Shown: positions 27,941-35,685 of the stretch, piece by piece
Position numbering within the stretch: the stretch's first letter is position 1
Layout: every line of letters starts with the position of its first letter
From: an uncultured Prevotellaceae bacterium
GTDB taxonomy: Bacteria; Bacteroidota; Bacteroidia; Bacteroidales; Bacteroidaceae
DNA: 58,433 bases
Direction of reading: 5' to 3'
Assembly (NCBI GenBank): GCA_902776545.1
Contig: CACYQO010000019.1
Coordinates: 1 to 58,433 of the forward strand
Position numbers and translations under genes: made by a program
The notes under the pieces: model-generated
What the model was told of the DNA's origin: nothing
Databases searched by the model: none
The model's input: only the letters and a program-made list of their open reading frames with translations

Positions 27941-29143
27941 TTAATCATCGACACGACCGGGATAAGCCTCGAGAGCTTTGCGGAGTACGAAGAGGGCGCG
28001 CTCCAGGTCCTTCTTCTTGAGGACGTAGGCGATACGCACCTGATTGATACCGGCACCTGGGGTGGTGTAGAAGCCTGCGGCAGGCGCCATCATCACCGTC
28101 TCTCCTTCGTAGTTGAACTCAGCCAGGCACCAACGGCAGAATTTCTCCGCATCGTCAACGGGCAATTTTGCGACCGTGTAGAAGGCTCCCATGGGGATGG
28201 GGGAATAGACGCCGGGGATGCGGTTCAGACCGTCGATGAGACACTTACGACGCTCGACATACTCATCATACACATCGCGCAGGTATTCCTCAGGTGTGTC
28301 CAATGAGGCCTCTGCCACAATCTGTCCGATGAGGGGCGGGGAGAGGCGTGCCTGACAGAACTTCATCACGGCAGCACGTACTTTGGCATTCTTCGTGATA
28401 AGGGCACCGATACGGATACCACACTCGGAATAGCGCTTCGACACGGAGTCGATGAGGATGACATTCTGCTCGATGCCTTCCAGATGACAGGCGGAGATAT
28501 AGGGTGAGCCTGTGTAGATATATTCACGATACACCTCGTCGGAGAAGAGATACAGGTCATATTTCTTCACCAGGTCGCGTATCTGGTTCATCTCACGGCG
28601 GGTATAGAGATATCCCGTCGGATTGTTGGGGTTACAGATCATGATGGCCCGGGTGCGCTCGTTGATGAGCTCCTCGAACTTCTCCACTTTCGGCAGCGAG
28701 AAGCCCTCATCAATGGTGGTGGCGATGGTACGGATCTTCGCACCTGCCGAGATGGCAAAAGCCATATAGTTGGCGTAGGCAGGTTCGGGCACGATGATTT
28801 CATCGCCGGGATTCAGACAGCTGAGGAAGGCGAAGAGCACGGCCTCAGATCCGCCGCTGGTGATGATGATGTCTTCGGCTGTCACGCTGATGTTGTATTT
28901 CGCGTAGTAGTCCACCAGCTTCTCCCTGTAGCTCAGATAGCCCTGGGAGGGTGAATACTCGAGGATCTCTCGGTCGATCTCTTTCAGCGCGTCGAGAGCC
29001 ACCTGCGGTGTGGGCAGGTCGGGCTGACCAATGTTCAGGTGATATACCTTCGTGCCCCGTTTCTTGGCAGCGGCAGCCAAGGGGGCAAGCTTTCTGATCG
29101 GTGACTCCGGCATCTCAATGCCGCGGACGGATATTTCTGGCAT
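27941..29143 (-). CDS. class I/II PLP-dependent aminotransferase (aspartate aminotransferase-like)
   Basis: 400 aa, fold type I. Visible sites: YHLNIGQPDLPTPQVAL, ITSGGSEAVLFAFLSCLNPG, MICNPNNPTGYLY, LFSDEVYREYIY and the PLP lysine in LIDSVSKRYSECGIRIG, with the substrate-binding arginine in GINQVRIAYVL. It probably transfers an amino group between an amino acid and 2-oxoglutarate; the exact amino acid is uncertain. The minus-strand -7 box TACCTTTG is at 29201-29208. Confidence 0.88.
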   Translation of the reverse strand: MPEISVRGIEMPESPIRKLAPLAAAAKKRGTKVYHLNIGQPDLPTPQVALDALKEIDREILEYSPSQGYLSYREKLVDYYAKYNISVTAEDIIITSGGSEAVLFAFLSCLNPGDEIIVPEPAYANYMAFAISAGAKIRTIATTIDEGFSLPKVEKFEELINERTRAIMICNPNNPTGYLYTRREMNQIRDLVKKYDLYLFSDEVYREYIYTGSPYISACHLEGIEQNVILIDSVSKRYSECGIRIGALITKNAKVRAAVMKFCQARLSPPLIGQIVAEASLDTPEEYLRDVYDEYVERRKCLIDGLNRIPGVYSPIPMGAFYTVAKLPVDDAEKFCRWCLAEFNYEGETVMMAPAAGFYTTPGAGINQVRIAYVLKKKDLERALFVLRKALEAYPGRVDD

Positions 29144-29200
29144 CGTTGAATTATTTACGATTTACTGATTTACGATTTACTATTATTTTATTTTCGGGTG

Positions 29201-29313
29201 CAAAGGTATATAAAAAAAAGGATAATGGACAATGGATAATTGATAATTTTGCGTGGCGGCAGCAAATTTTTCACTTTTCACTATTCACTTTTCACTTTTT
29301 TATCGTACTTTTG
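29201..29313. promoter_or_regulatory. bidirectional promoter cassette (aminotransferase / pseudokinase), inverted copy
   Basis: Minus box TACCTTTG (29201-29208) and plus box TACTTTTG (29306-29313). Between them are GATAATGGACAATGGATAAT repeats, GTGGCGGCAGCAAATTTTTC and TTCACTTTTCACT repeats. Relative to 6850-6960 the shared part is reversed. Confidence 0.65.
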
Positions 29314-29381
29314 CAGCGAAATTCTGTCCGCAGGATTAAATCGTAAATCGTAAATTTGTAAATCGTAAATTAGTTTTAGAA

Positions 29382-30866
29382 GTGAATTACGAGGAATTAC
29401 TTGAGACGCGTGACGTCCGTAAGACCACGAAGGTCAGACTGCCGTACGGCTTTTTTTATAAGCGGTTGATCGACGGGAAATACTCCAATTTCGTGGAGTT
29501 CCACGACGAGGTGGCTGATGCCATCACCTTCAATAATAGTGTGATGGCCGAGCACGAGGCTTTGGCTGGGATTCATTCGAAACAGCAGTTGCACTATACC
29601 CCCAACGAGGGTGACGACGGCATCTATGCCATTGCCGTAGAGGTGGGAAACTATGTTACCATTGAACAGCTGCTTAACGAGAACCCGTCGATGGTAGCAA
29701 AGGGTGACTTTGTCACTTCCACATTGCGTGATCTCTTCAATATTACCGTCGAACTGCATGCTCACGATATCTTCCACGTCTGTTATGCACCGTCGAACAT
29801 CCTTGTGCGTAAGAACGACGGTTCCGTGCGTCTGCTCTGTCACGGTTCGTTCTACGAGAAGATCGGTCCGGATATCCTCTATGAGGGTCTGGAGGGTTTC
29901 GTTGCGCCCGAGGTGCTTGCTGGTGGTAGTGCCGATGCCCGAAGCGATGTATATTCTCTTGGACGTTTCATCGCATGGATTTACCAGTCATCGGGTCTGC
30001 CCTTCGAACTGCGTCATATCGTGGAGAAAGCCACCGCCGAGGCACCGGACAACCGTTATCAGACGGCAGATGCCATGCGGCAGGCCATCAACAAGGTACG
30101 TACCATCCGTAAAACGGGTATCATTGGAGCGTCGGCACTCGCCATTGCCCTTTGTCTGGTGGGATTTTATTTCTATCTGATGCCCACTACGGAGCCTGTG
30201 GAGTTTGTCAGTCCTGTGGAGGAACCTATTCCCGACGACTTGTTTGAGGATAATATGAGCGAGTATATCGGTATCGGCGATGATCTCGATTCTGCCACCA
30301 TCGCCGCCATTGTGACAGGGGATAAACAGCGCAACGACTCTGTCTCTGCCGACGAGAAGAGAATGCGCCTGTATAATGCAAAGGCGGAGGCCATCTTCCG
30401 TAAGCAGTTCACCAAGGCGGCTGACGTCATCATCTCACGTGTCTACAACACGGAATCGATGAACGGTGATCAGAAAGTGTTTGCTGCCAAATCGAAACAG
30501 ATGACCGATGACTTGGCAAAGAAACAGCAGGAACTAGCCTCGCAGACGAATCTCAGCAATGACCGTACGCAGGCCATTGCAGCGGAAATCATCGAGAACA
30601 TCACCCGCAAGAAGATGGAGGCGATGGACAAGGACTATCTCGGTCTGAGACCGATTCCCGAGGATAAGAAACCGGATTCCAAGTCGGATAACAGCAGCTC
30701 GTCAGATGTGACGCTTCCGACGACTACCACAACAACGCCCTCGACTTCCACCTCTTCGCAGCCGAAGAAGAGCAGTCAGGACTATTACAGACAAAACAGG
30801 GATAAATACGGCGTTGACCCGTATGATCCCGTTGACCCTGAAAATTATAATTTAAGAAATAAATAA
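29382..30866 (+). CDS. membrane-anchored protein-kinase-like pseudokinase
   Basis: 494 aa, GTG start at 29382 (no ATG nearby). Residues 1 to about 245 have the C-lobe pattern of Hanks-type kinases: HAHDIFHVCYAPSNILV at the catalytic loop, LLCHGSFYEK at the DFG position, GFVAPEVLAGG (APE), ARSDVYSLGRFIAWI and a closing DNRYQTADAMRQAI. The HRD and DFG aspartates are replaced (HVC; CHG), so catalysis is unlikely. A transmembrane helix (ALAIALCLVGFYFYLM, about 250-266) separates it from an extracytoplasmic coil-rich part ending in a Ser/Thr-rich linker. It starts a cluster with DUF4494 and YggS. A signalling or scaffold role is inferred. Confidence 0.75.
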   Translation: MNYEELLETRDVRKTTKVRLPYGFFYKRLIDGKYSNFVEFHDEVADAITFNNSVMAEHEALAGIHSKQQLHYTPNEGDDGIYAIAVEVGNYVTIEQLLNENPSMVAKGDFVTSTLRDLFNITVELHAHDIFHVCYAPSNILVRKNDGSVRLLCHGSFYEKIGPDILYEGLEGFVAPEVLAGGSADARSDVYSLGRFIAWIYQSSGLPFELRHIVEKATAEAPDNRYQTADAMRQAINKVRTIRKTGIIGASALAIALCLVGFYFYLMPTTEPVEFVSPVEEPIPDDLFEDNMSEYIGIGDDLDSATIAAIVTGDKQRNDSVSADEKRMRLYNAKAEAIFRKQFTKAADVIISRVYNTESMNGDQKVFAAKSKQMTDDLAKKQQELASQTNLSNDRTQAIAAEIIENITRKKMEAMDKDYLGLRPIPEDKKPDSKSDNSSSSDVTLPTTTTTTPSTSTSSQPKKSSQDYYRQNRDKYGVDPYDPVDPENYNLRNK

Positions 30867-30872
30867 ATAAAA

Positions 30873-31325
30873 ATGAGATCAAGAACAGCTATTTGGTTTG
30901 AGTGCAAGATCCGTTATGAGAAGGTGATGGAAGACGGCTTGCAGAAGAAAGTGAATGAGAATTATGTTGTCGACGCCCTGTGTTTCAGCGAGGCTGAAGA
31001 GCGCATCATGGAAGAGATGTCCAGTTATATCAGCGGCGAGTTCGACGTGGCAGACATCAAGAAGGCTGCCTATAAGGAGATATTCTTCTCCGACGACGAT
31101 ATGGCCGACAAGTGGTACAAGGCCAAGCTTCAGTTCATCACCATCGACGAGAAGACGGAGAAGGAGAAGCGCAGTACGGTGACCTATCTCGTGCAGGCTG
31201 GTTCCTTCAACGGTGCCGTAAAGAATATCGAAGAGGTGATGGGCGGCACGATGATCGACTATGTCATTGCCTCTGTTGCCGAGACCACGCTGATGGATGT
31301 CTTCGAATATAAGAAAGCAGAATGA
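30873..31325 (+). CDS. DUF4494 family protein
   Basis: 150 aa, normal for the family, which is conserved in Bacteroidetes and lacks an assigned function. Features: an N-terminal strand IWFECKIRYEKVMEDG, VVDALCFSEAEERI and a C-terminal KNIEEVMGGTMIDYVI. Cytoplasmic, alpha/beta. Its stop codon overlaps the YggS start (ATGA), indicating translational coupling and a possible functional link with PLP homeostasis. Confidence 0.82.
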   Translation: MRSRTAIWFECKIRYEKVMEDGLQKKVNENYVVDALCFSEAEERIMEEMSSYISGEFDVADIKKAAYKEIFFSDDDMADKWYKAKLQFITIDEKTEKEKRSTVTYLVQAGSFNGAVKNIEEVMGGTMIDYVIASVAETTLMDVFEYKKAE

Positions 31326-31996
31326 TGTTCGACGTCAAAGGAAAATTACATAGTGTATTGGACACATTGCCACAGGGTGTACGCCTTGTGGCAATTTCCA
31401 AGTATCACCCCAATGAGTATATTGAGGCCGCCTACGAGGAGGGCCAGCGCATTTTCGGTGAGAGTCACGAACAGGAACTGCGTCAGAAACACGAGTCGCT
31501 GCCCAAGGATATCGAGTGGCATTTCATCGGTCATCTGCAGACGAATAAGGTAAAATACATCGCACCGTATGTGTCTATGATTGAGGCCGTTGACTCTATG
31601 AAGCTCATGCGGGAGATTAACCGTCAGGCAGAGAAGTGCGGACGGGTGATCAACGTGCTCCTCGAACTGCATATCGCTGAGGAGGCAACGAAGTATGGAC
31701 TGACGCTCGATGCCTGTCGTGAACTCCTTGATTCAGGCGAATGGCGTGAGATGCAGCATGTCCGCATCTGTGGTCTGATGATGATGGCATCGTTTGTCGA
31801 CGACCGTGAACAGATTCGTCGTGAGATGCAGACAGCCGCAGATTTCTTCGACGAGGTGAAGGCCAAGTATTTCGCTGATGATGATGCCTTCTGCGAACGG
31901 TCATGGGGCATGAGCGATGACTATCCCATCGCCCTTGAGACACGTTCTACAATGGTCCGTGTGGGTACAGCCATCTTCGGCCCCCGAGTGTATTAA
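31322..31996 (+). CDS. YggS-family PLP homeostasis protein
   Basis: 224 aa, the usual length. It has the PLP lysine in RLVAISKYHPNEYIEAAYEEG, IFGESHEQELRQK, DIEWHFIGHLQTNKVKYI and a C-terminal SWGMSDDYPIALETRSTMVRVGTAIFG, all hallmarks of COG0325 proteins. These bind PLP without known catalysis and balance vitamin B6 and amino acid pools. Confidence 0.93.
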   Translation: MMFDVKGKLHSVLDTLPQGVRLVAISKYHPNEYIEAAYEEGQRIFGESHEQELRQKHESLPKDIEWHFIGHLQTNKVKYIAPYVSMIEAVDSMKLMREINRQAEKCGRVINVLLELHIAEEATKYGLTLDACRELLDSGEWREMQHVRICGLMMMASFVDDREQIRREMQTAADFFDEVKAKYFADDDAFCERSWGMSDDYPIALETRSTMVRVGTAIFGPRVY

Positions 31997-31999
31997 CTT

Positions 32000-32047
32000 C
32001 CCCTCCTGAGTCAGGAGGGGTGCCCGTCAGGGCGGGGTGGTCTGAAC
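32000..32047. repeat. CCCCTCC palindromic repeat, copy 4
   Basis: CCCCTCCTGAGTCAGGAGGG followed by GTGCCCGTCAGGGCGGGGTG and GTCTGAAC; a few bases after the YggS stop, between convergent genes. Confidence 0.8.
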
Positions 32048-32063
32048 ACCCGCGAACACCCGC

Positions 32064-32906
32064 TCATCTTCTTTCGAAGTAATACTGCCCCCTCCGTCTC
32101 GTAATGCTCCCATAATTTATAGCATGCACGGGACAATGATGATAGCACGCCAGACAACACGTACACCGTCCGTTGTGATTCCACGCGGGCGGTGTTCCTT
32201 TGATATTATCCACGGGACATACCTTGACACACTTGCCGCACTTGATACACACATCTTCATCGACGGTGAATTTCCGGTCTGTAATCATCCGCTTATTGAA
32301 GTACCCGCCGATAACGTAGGAATAGAGTCGGGGTGTGGCACCCTTTTCCAGTTCCTCGATGCCTCGGTGTCTTTCCTTAATCATCTGGATGATATGGGGC
32401 AGTTGTTGCTCCGCCAACTCTATCTTCATCGCCTCCTTCTCCTCGGTGTCGGTTTTCATAAACGGCAGACAGACGTAGCTCTCGGGCATAATCACGGAAA
32501 ACAGCGTCTCGGCCTGCAGCGGCTGACCGTCGACAACATTCAGTTTCGTATTCTTCGCCAGATCCTTATTCAAGATGGTCATCGCCTCACCCATATTATC
32601 CCCGCACGTCGTCAATGCCCAACAATACGGATGAGTATCCATTTCCCCTCCTACATAGGAGGGGTGCCCGTCAGGGCGGGGTGGTACAATCAACCTCAAT
32701 TTCCGAATAAACTCCCTGACAATCCCCGGTGGCTGCCAACCATGAGTGGGGAAGCAGAATCCTATCCGCTCCCCCTCATGCCATTCATATTCGTACTGTC
32801 CCTTCCTGATGAGGTCGGGTATGTAAAGCAGTTCCTCACCGATGGCGTCGGCTATCTGGCTCGCCACCCATTTCGTATTACCTGTGCCTGAAAAATAGAA
32901 TATCAT
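32064..32906 (-). CDS. EFR1-family flavodoxin/ferredoxin protein
   Basis: 280 aa from ATG 32906; a GTG at 32915 overlaps the -7 box TACCTTTG (32915-32922) and is rejected, making the mRNA almost leaderless. N-terminal flavodoxin-like fold (IFYFSGTGNTKWVASQI, FCFPTHGWQPP) and C-terminal two [4Fe-4S] clusters (CIKCGKCVKVCPVDNI and CTCCLACYHHCPVHAI). Likely an electron carrier. Between residues of the flavodoxin part sits an insert, PPRPDGHPSYVGGE, which is a translated copy of the CCCCTCC palindromic repeat (32645-32688). Confidence 0.88.
   Translation of the reverse strand: MIFYFSGTGNTKWVASQIADAIGEELLYIPDLIRKGQYEYEWHEGERIGFCFPTHGWQPPGIVREFIRKLRLIVPPRPDGHPSYVGGEMDTHPYCWALTTCGDNMGEAMTILNKDLAKNTKLNVVDGQPLQAETLFSVIMPESYVCLPFMKTDTEEKEAMKIELAEQQLPHIIQMIKERHRGIEELEKGATPRLYSYVIGGYFNKRMITDRKFTVDEDVCIKCGKCVKVCPVDNIKGTPPAWNHNGRCTCCLACYHHCPVHAINYGSITRRRGQYYFERR
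32645..32688. repeat. CCCCTCC palindromic repeat, copy 5, inside a coding gene
   Basis: CCCCTCCTACATAGGAGGGG followed by TGCCCGTCAGGGCGGGGTGG, read in frame through the EFR1 gene without a stop. Confidence 0.85.
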
Positions 32907-32956
32907 ATCGGGCACAAAGGTACAAAATAATCTTTAATTTTTAAATCTTTTAATTT

Positions 32957-34243
32957 TTAAATTTTCTCAAATGCCTGCGACAAATCCTCGATAATGTCAT
33001 CGATATGCTCTGTACCGATGGAGAGTCGGATGGTTGACGGCGTGATGTGCTGCTCGGCCAGTTCCTCAGGTGAGAGCTGTGAATGCGTGGTGGTGTACGG
33101 ATGGATCACCAGACTCTTCACGTCGGCGACATTCGCTAACAGCGAGAATATCTGTAGGGCATCGATGAACTTCCAGGCCTCTTCCTGTCCGCCCTTGATC
33201 TCGAAGGTGAAGATGCTGCCGCCGCCATTGGGGAAGTACTTCTTGTAGAGTTCATGGTCGGGATGACTCTCCAAAGCCGGATGGTTCACCTTGGCCACCT
33301 TCGGGTGCTTGGCGAGGAAGTCCACAACCTTCAGCGTGTTCTCCACATGACGCTCCACACGCAGACTCAGCGTCTCTACGCCCTGCAACAGGATGAAGGC
33401 ATTGAAGGGTGAGATGGCAGCGCCGGTATCACGCAGGATGACGGCACGGATACGGGTGACGTATGCTGCAGCACCTACGGCGTCGGCAAACACGATGCCA
33501 TGATATGAAGGATCGGGCTTCGAGAGAGTGGGGAACTTGTCGTTCTGCTTCCAGTCGAACTTGCCACCGTCAACGATGACACCACCGAGTGAGCTTCCGT
33601 GACCACCGAGGAACTTCGTGGCCGAGTGAACGACGATGTCTGCGCCGTGCTCTAACGGACGGATCAGATACGGGGTGCCGAAGGTATTATCGACGATAAA
33701 CGGAATGCCGTGCTTATGAGCCACAGCAGCCACACCTTCGAGGTTGAGCACATCGCTGTTGGGATTGCCGAAGGTCTCGGCATATACAACTTTTGTGTTG
33801 GGCTGGATGGCAGCATCGAGGGCTTCGAGGTCATTTACATTGATAATCGTGTTAGTGATGCCCTGTGTGGCCAGCGTGTGGGTGATAAGGTTGTACGAAC
33901 CGCCATAGAGGTTGTCGGCTGCTACGATATGGTCACCGTTCTGCACGATGTTCTGCAGGGCGTAGGTGATGGCAGCAGCACCAGAGGCCACGGCAAGACC
34001 TGCGACACCGCCTTCGAGGGCTGCGACACGATCCTCAAACACACCCTGGGTCGAGTTCGTCAGACGACCGTAGATATTACCGGCATCACGCAGTCCGAAA
34101 CGGTCGGCGGCATGCTGCGAGTTGTGGAACACATAGCTCGTGGTCTGGTAGATGGGCACGGCACGTGCGTCGGTTGCGGGGTCTGCCTGTTCCTGGCCTA
34201 CATGAAGCTGTAAAGTCTCAAAACGATAATTCTTCTTACTCAT
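32957..34243 (-). CDS. metY: O-acetylhomoserine sulfhydrylase (Cys/Met metabolism PLP enzyme)
   Basis: 428 aa, the typical length of MetY. Motifs: ETLQLHVGQEQADPATDARA, PIYQTTSYVFHNSQHA, RLTNSTQGVFEDRVAALEGG, ASGAAAITYALQNIVQNGDH and the PLP-lysine site VVHSATKFLGGHGSSLGG; the end has SLVIHPYTTTHSQL. It makes homocysteine from O-acetylhomoserine and sulfide. The -7 box on the minus strand is at 34392-34399, so its leader of about 140 bases contains the palindrome at 34296-34375. It is divergent from an Lrp-type regulator. Confidence 0.93.
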   Translation of the reverse strand: MSKKNYRFETLQLHVGQEQADPATDARAVPIYQTTSYVFHNSQHAADRFGLRDAGNIYGRLTNSTQGVFEDRVAALEGGVAGLAVASGAAAITYALQNIVQNGDHIVAADNLYGGSYNLITHTLATQGITNTIINVNDLEALDAAIQPNTKVVYAETFGNPNSDVLNLEGVAAVAHKHGIPFIVDNTFGTPYLIRPLEHGADIVVHSATKFLGGHGSSLGGVIVDGGKFDWKQNDKFPTLSKPDPSYHGIVFADAVGAAAYVTRIRAVILRDTGAAISPFNAFILLQGVETLSLRVERHVENTLKVVDFLAKHPKVAKVNHPALESHPDHELYKKYFPNGGGSIFTFEIKGGQEEAWKFIDALQIFSLLANVADVKSLVIHPYTTTHSQLSPEELAEQHITPSTIRLSIGTEHIDDIIEDLSQAFEKI

Positions 34244-34295
34244 AATCTTTTCCTTTCTTTTATTTAATGTTATTATTTCTTTTTCTTTTTCTTTT

Positions 34296-34375
34296 GCAAC
34301 GGACTACACGACTTTAGGACTTTTTTTCTGGATTCAGTTCTTAGGATGAAGTCTTTTAGTCCTGTTGTCCGTTGC
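34296..34375. repeat. GCAACGGACTACA palindrome, copy 3, in the metY leader
   Basis: GCAACGGACTACACGACT and inner TTAGGACTT pair with GTCCTGTTGTCCGTTGC (one bulge/mismatch). On the minus strand it lies in the 5' untranslated leader of metY. Confidence 0.75.
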
Positions 34376-34450
34376 TTAAACTTTCTGGGTGCAAAGGTAC
34401 GAAGTTTAGAAATATCCACCAAATTTCTTGCATAATTCAGAAAATATCCC

Positions 34451-34458
34451 TAATTTTG
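34451..34458 (+). promoter_or_regulatory. -7 box of the Lrp gene
   Basis: TAATTTTG followed by CAGCC; back to back with the metY -7 box at 34392-34399, leaving about 50 bases between the two promoters for regulator binding. Confidence 0.55.
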
Positions 34459-34527
34459 CAGCCGAGAAAGAAAATCTTTCCCTTTCTGGCTTCCGAAAGC
34501 CCCTCAAACAGAATAAAACTCTAAAAT

Positions 34528-34992
34528 ATGGCAGAAATCTTGGATGAAACCGACCTGCAGATCCTCAGAACGCTGCAAAAAAACGCGAAATTGACCACAA
34601 AAGAGCTGGCAGATGCCGTCCATCTGACCCCGACACCCGTCTTTGAGCGTCAAAAACGCCTCGAACGTCAGGGCTACATCCGCAAGTATGTGGCCATCCT
34701 CGACCCGGAGAAACTAAACCTCGGATTGCAAGTCTTTTGCAAGGTGAAGCTCAAGCAGATCAACCACGAGATTGCCGATGCTTTCGTGCGTCGCATCCAG
34801 CGCATCCCGGAGGTTACGGAATGCTACAACACCTCCGGCGCCTATGATTATTTATTAAAGGTACGCGCCCGTGATATGAAACAGTATCAGGAGTTCGTGC
34901 TCAACAAGTTGGGTGAGATCGAGAGCCTCGCTTCCATCGAGAGCACCTTCGTCATGAGCGAGGTGAAGCAGTCGTATGGACTGAATATTTAG
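34528..34992 (+). CDS. Lrp/AsnC-family transcriptional regulator
   Basis: 154 aa, normal length. Helix-turn-helix in the first 60 residues (DETDLQILRTLQKNAKLTTK, ELADAVHLTPTPVFERQKRL) and the C-terminal RAM ligand-binding domain (VTECYNTSGAYDYLLKVRA and ESTFVMSEVKQSYGL). The divergent placement next to metY suggests control of methionine or homocysteine synthesis and of itself; that target is an inference. Confidence 0.93.
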   Translation: MAEILDETDLQILRTLQKNAKLTTKELADAVHLTPTPVFERQKRLERQGYIRKYVAILDPEKLNLGLQVFCKVKLKQINHEIADAFVRRIQRIPEVTECYNTSGAYDYLLKVRARDMKQYQEFVLNKLGEIESLASIESTFVMSEVKQSYGLNI

Positions 34993-34995
34993 TTT

Positions 34996-35083
34996 TAGTT
35001 TATAAGTATTTTAGTATTTTAGTATTTTAGTTTATAGTTTTTTAGTTTATAAGTTTATAGTTTATAAGTTTATAATTTATAGA
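34996..35083. repeat. TTTATAAGTTTATAG word-repeat tract downstream of rlmH
   Basis: About ten near-copies of AGTTTATA/AGTATTTT end in TTATAGATGATTACTTATT. The mirror wording lies on the other side of rlmH. Confidence 0.7.
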
Positions 35084-35090
35084 TGATTAC

Positions 35091-35561
35091 TTATTCGTGG
35101 TGGTATGGTTCGCCACGGATGATCGTACAGGCACGATACACCTGTTCGGTAAATACCAGTCTGATCATCTGATGCGAGAATGTCATCTTCGATAGTGACA
35201 GTTGTTCGTTGGCTCGGTCATAGACCGCAGGTGAGAAACCATAAGGGCCGCCGATGATGAACACGAGGCGACGGGCGGTGTTACGTTTCTGTTCCAGCCA
35301 ACGGGCGAACTCTATGCTACGAAATTCCTTTCCGTGTTCGTCGAGCAACACGACGGTATCACTCACCTGCAGCTGTTTTAAGATCAGTTCTCCCTCAGCG
35401 GTCTTCTGCTGTTCCTCCGTCATACTCTTTGTGTTTTTCAGTTCAGGTATCGTCACAAGTTCAAAGGGCATATAGTGCCCGAAGCGCTCCACGTAGTCCG
35501 TGATGCCTGCTTGGAAGTGCTTATCCGTCGTTTTTCCCACTAAGATTAATACAGTCTTCAT
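35091..35561 (-). CDS. rlmH: 23S rRNA (pseudouridine-1915-N3)-methyltransferase
   Basis: 156 aa, typical RlmH (SPOUT fold). Motifs: VILVGKTTDKHFQAGITDYV at the start, VVLLDEHGKEFRSIEFA, the SAM-binding knot RLVFIIGGPYGFSPAVYDRA and LSLSKMTFSHQMIRLVFTEQ, ending YRACTIIRGEPYHHE. It methylates the pseudouridine in helix 69 of 23S rRNA. Confidence 0.95.
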   Translation of the reverse strand: MKTVLILVGKTTDKHFQAGITDYVERFGHYMPFELVTIPELKNTKSMTEEQQKTAEGELILKQLQVSDTVVLLDEHGKEFRSIEFARWLEQKRNTARRLVFIIGGPYGFSPAVYDRANEQLSLSKMTFSHQMIRLVFTEQVYRACTIIRGEPYHHE

Positions 35562-35566
35562 TTTGT

Positions 35567-35677
35567 TTATAGTTTAATGTTTATAGTTTATAGATGATAA
35601 CCTTGCAAAGCCATTCTGTGCTTATTCAGTCTATAGAAGTAATCATCTATAAACCATAAACTATCAACTATAAACAA
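35567..35677. repeat. TTTATAGTTTATAGATGAT / ATCATCTATAAACC tract upstream of rlmH
   Basis: Left TTTATAGTTTATAGATGAT (35576-35600) and right AATCATCTATAAACCATAAA (35641-35660) are inverted relative to each other. The right part resembles 13732-13765. Confidence 0.65.
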
Positions 35678-35685
35678 TTTCATAT

